A stretch of DNA of 13,257 nt from assembly GCA_046727955.1 (NCBI GenBank), contig JBKPDO010000050.1, positions 1-13,257 on the forward strand, in the 5' to 3' direction. The first letter of the stretch is position 1. Each line of letters starts with the position of its first letter. The notes under the pieces are model-generated. The model saw only the letters and a program-made list of their open reading frames with translations. It had not been told where the DNA came from and ran no database searches. This DNA comes from DASVXQ01 sp046727955 (GTDB lineage: Bacteria > Actinomycetota > CALGFH01). Positions 12,089 through 13,257 of the stretch are shown piece after piece. The position numbers and the translations under genes were made by a program.

Positions 12089-13257
12089 CTGCCTCCCTCC
12101 AGTCGCTGACTCGGAGTATCCCTCTCTTGGGCCGCTTGGGGGAAACCGCGAGCTAGGCGGGCGCTCGGGCCGCCACGGCTCCCGGCGACACCGCCCAGGT
12201 CCCCGGCGACACCGCCCAGGTCCCCGGCGACACCGCCCAGGTCCCCGGCGGAGCCGCGGCTGACGAGTGCCCGCCGCAGGCGCTGCTCCAGGAGCTGCTC
12301 TGGCGAGAAGCCCCGCAGCCCGAGACTGGCAGGGTCGGCGCCGGCCAGCGCCGCCTCCGGCACCAGGCCGACGATCTCGGACTCGATCACCTCCACCCCG
12401 GCGCGCGCCGCCAGCTCGGCCACGGCGGCAAAGGCGGTGGCCGGCGGGGTGACGCGGAAATCGAGCAGGTTCATCGACACCTGGGTCACCCCTCGCCGGT
12501 CCAGCGCGAGGCCCAGCGCCCGCACTGCCGGCAGGCCCCCGTCGCGCTCCCGCACGGCCCGGGCGATGCGCCTGGAGACCGCGAGGTCGCCGGTGGCGAG
12601 GTTGACGTTGTAGGCGACCAGGAACGGCCGCGCACCCACGGCGCTCGCGCCGGCGCTGCGATGCGGGGCCGGGCCGCCGAGGTCGGGTGCCCGGCCGGGG
12701 TCCCGCGCGGCGGCCTCGAGCAGCTCCTCGAACCCTCTGCCGCGGACGCTCGGGAGCTGGGCGCGGTCGGGCTGCCACGCCGCCGCGCCGTACAGGTAGA
12801 CCGGGATCCCCACCTCCTCGGCCAGGCGCCGCCCCGCCTCGACCGCCAGGCTCGCGCAGGCGGCGAGATCTCCACCGCCCGGCAGTGGCACGAACGGCAG
12901 GACGTCCAAGGCTCCCATGCGCGGATGGGCGCCGCGGTGCCTGGTGAGGTCGATCAGGCGGGCGCAGGCGACCGCACCGGCGGCCGCCGCCGCGACCAGA
13001 GCCGGGCCGGGCCCCGCCAGCGTCAGCACCGAGCGGTTGTGGTCGGGGTCGCTGGAGCAGTCGAGCACCAGCACGTCCGGGTGCGCGCCGGCGAACGCGG
13101 CCACGATCTCCTCGATGACGCCGCCGCGGCGGCCCTCGGAGAAGTTGGGCACGCTCTCGACCAGGAGGCCGCCTGGGTCCGCGCCCGCCGGGCCGGCCTG
13201 CGCCGGGCCGGGCCAGTCCGCGCCTACCGGGCCGGCGCCCACCGGGCCGGCGCCCAC
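12085..13257 (-). CDS. ftcD: Glutamate formimidoyltransferase (start at or beyond the window edge)
   Basis: The enzyme transfers the formimidoyl group of N-formimino-L-glutamate to tetrahydrofolate, the last step of one histidine-degradation route. Counting from the window edge, family homology starts at about residue 33: VESVPNFSEGRR (33-44), DCSSDPDHNRSVLTL (66-80), and RLIDLTRHRGAHPRMGALDV (100-119), which holds the conserved active-site histidine segment. The folate-binding C-terminal part continues through GARPFLVAYNVNLAT and VTQVSMNLLDFRVTPP to about residue 340. There is no cyclodeaminase domain, as in many bacterial single-domain forms. About 30 Gly/Ala/Pro-rich residues precede the homology and about 50 low-complexity residues follow it, both containing repeats. 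The TGA overlaps the next gene's GTG. The start is uncertain because the frame reaches the end of the window. Confidence 0.9.
   Translation of the reverse strand: MGAGPVGAGPVGADWPGPAQAGPAGADPGGLLVESVPNFSEGRRGGVIEEIVAAFAGAHPDVLVLDCSSDPDHNRSVLTLAGPGPALVAAAAAGAVACARLIDLTRHRGAHPRMGALDVLPFVPLPGGGDLAACASLAVEAGRRLAEEVGIPVYLYGAAAWQPDRAQLPSVRGRGFEELLEAAARDPGRAPDLGGPAPHRSAGASAVGARPFLVAYNVNLATGDLAVSRRIARAVRERDGGLPAVRALGLALDRRGVTQVSMNLLDFRVTPPATAFAAVAELAARAGVEVIESEIVGLVPEAALAGADPASLGLRGFSPEQLLEQRLRRALVSRGSAGDLGGVAGDLGGVAGDLGGVAGSRGGPSARLARGFPQAAQERDTPSQRLEGGR
12181..12243. repeat. Three exact 21-bp tandem repeats in the 3' end of ftcD
   Basis: Identical units lie at 12181-12201, 12202-12222 and 12223-12243, followed by seven more matching bases. 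The unit is seven codons and reads as tandem GDLGGVA in the C-terminal tail, outside the conserved enzyme fold. Copy number can change without breaking the frame. Confidence 0.9.
13226..13257. repeat. 15-bp tandem repeat at the window edge (ftcD N-terminal leader)
   Basis: ACCGGGCCGGCGCCC occurs at 13226-13240 and 13241-13255 and then begins again at the edge. It encodes a Gly-Ala-Gly-Pro-Val repeat ahead of the conserved start of the enzyme. The array may extend beyond the window. Confidence 0.75.

Noticed and set aside
10322..12109. A 595-codon open frame on the plus strand
   Set aside because: It lies antisense to the anchored hypothetical and toastrack genes, which show membrane helices and family-like sequence. 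Its product is low-complexity Arg/Pro/Gly/Ala, typical of high-GC shadow frames.
12085..12778. Upstream extension of the toastrack protein to 555 residues
   Set aside because: The extension is the antisense-free but out-of-frame shadow of ftcD (Arg/Pro/Gly-rich). The coupled GTG at 12088 with a strong RBS marks the real start.

Overview
The window is high-GC DNA. Most third codon positions are G or C, GTG and TTG starts are used, start/stop overlaps of the ATGA and GTGA type are frequent, and at least one gene may be leaderless. Together with the protein families present (GntR/UTRA regulator, excisionase-type HTH protein, toastrack membrane protein, GAP-family remnant), this suggests an actinomycete-type bacterium (Actinomycetota). 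The genus cannot be read from the sequence. Several broken frames near the right side may be real gene decay or assembly errors.

Region 1 (1-2083, minus strand) is a tightly packed operon. It starts with an excisionase-like HTH protein and runs through a 57-residue zinc-finger-like protein, a 67-residue protein and three larger unknown proteins. Every junction is a 4-base ATGA overlap. This compact accessory style is typical of actinobacterial integrative elements or plasmids. A nest of inverted repeats (2204-2274) separates it from region 2.

Region 2 (2323-3995, plus strand) holds a divergent GntR/UTRA regulator translationally coupled (GTGA) to a class I SAM-dependent methyltransferase. 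Region 3 (4004-8123, plus strand) opens with an IS630-type transposase that lacks its N-terminal HTH. It is followed by a GT32-like glycosyltransferase with a DXD motif, then a 749-residue protein joining a GT25-type glycosyltransferase, a sulfotransferase-like P-loop domain and a GH16 glycosidase/transglycosidase domain. This pair looks like glycan-modifying cargo on a mobile region, and the three-part fusion is the most unusual item in the window.

Region 4 (8124-10288) is sparse. It has a 600-base stretch with hairpins and a possible small ORF, a probably leaderless SLOG/TIGR00725 (nucleotide-binding Rossmann) gene, a 5'-truncated GAP-family membrane-protein remnant with an in-frame amber stop and a 9-bp tandem repeat at its broken end, and a frameshifted HicA-like toxin gene on the opposite strand. 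Region 5 (10424-13257, minus strand) looks chromosomal: glutamate formimidoyltransferase coupled by a GTGA overlap to a three-TM toastrack-domain protein, then an N-terminally anchored hypothetical protein split by a one-base shortfall in a run of six G.

A plausible reading is an integrated element spanning at least regions 1-3 (regulator, excisionase, small coupled proteins, and methyltransferase/glycosyltransferase cargo), next to a decaying border and resident genes. No integrase, replication gene, tRNA or att duplication is visible, so the element boundary is inferred rather than shown.
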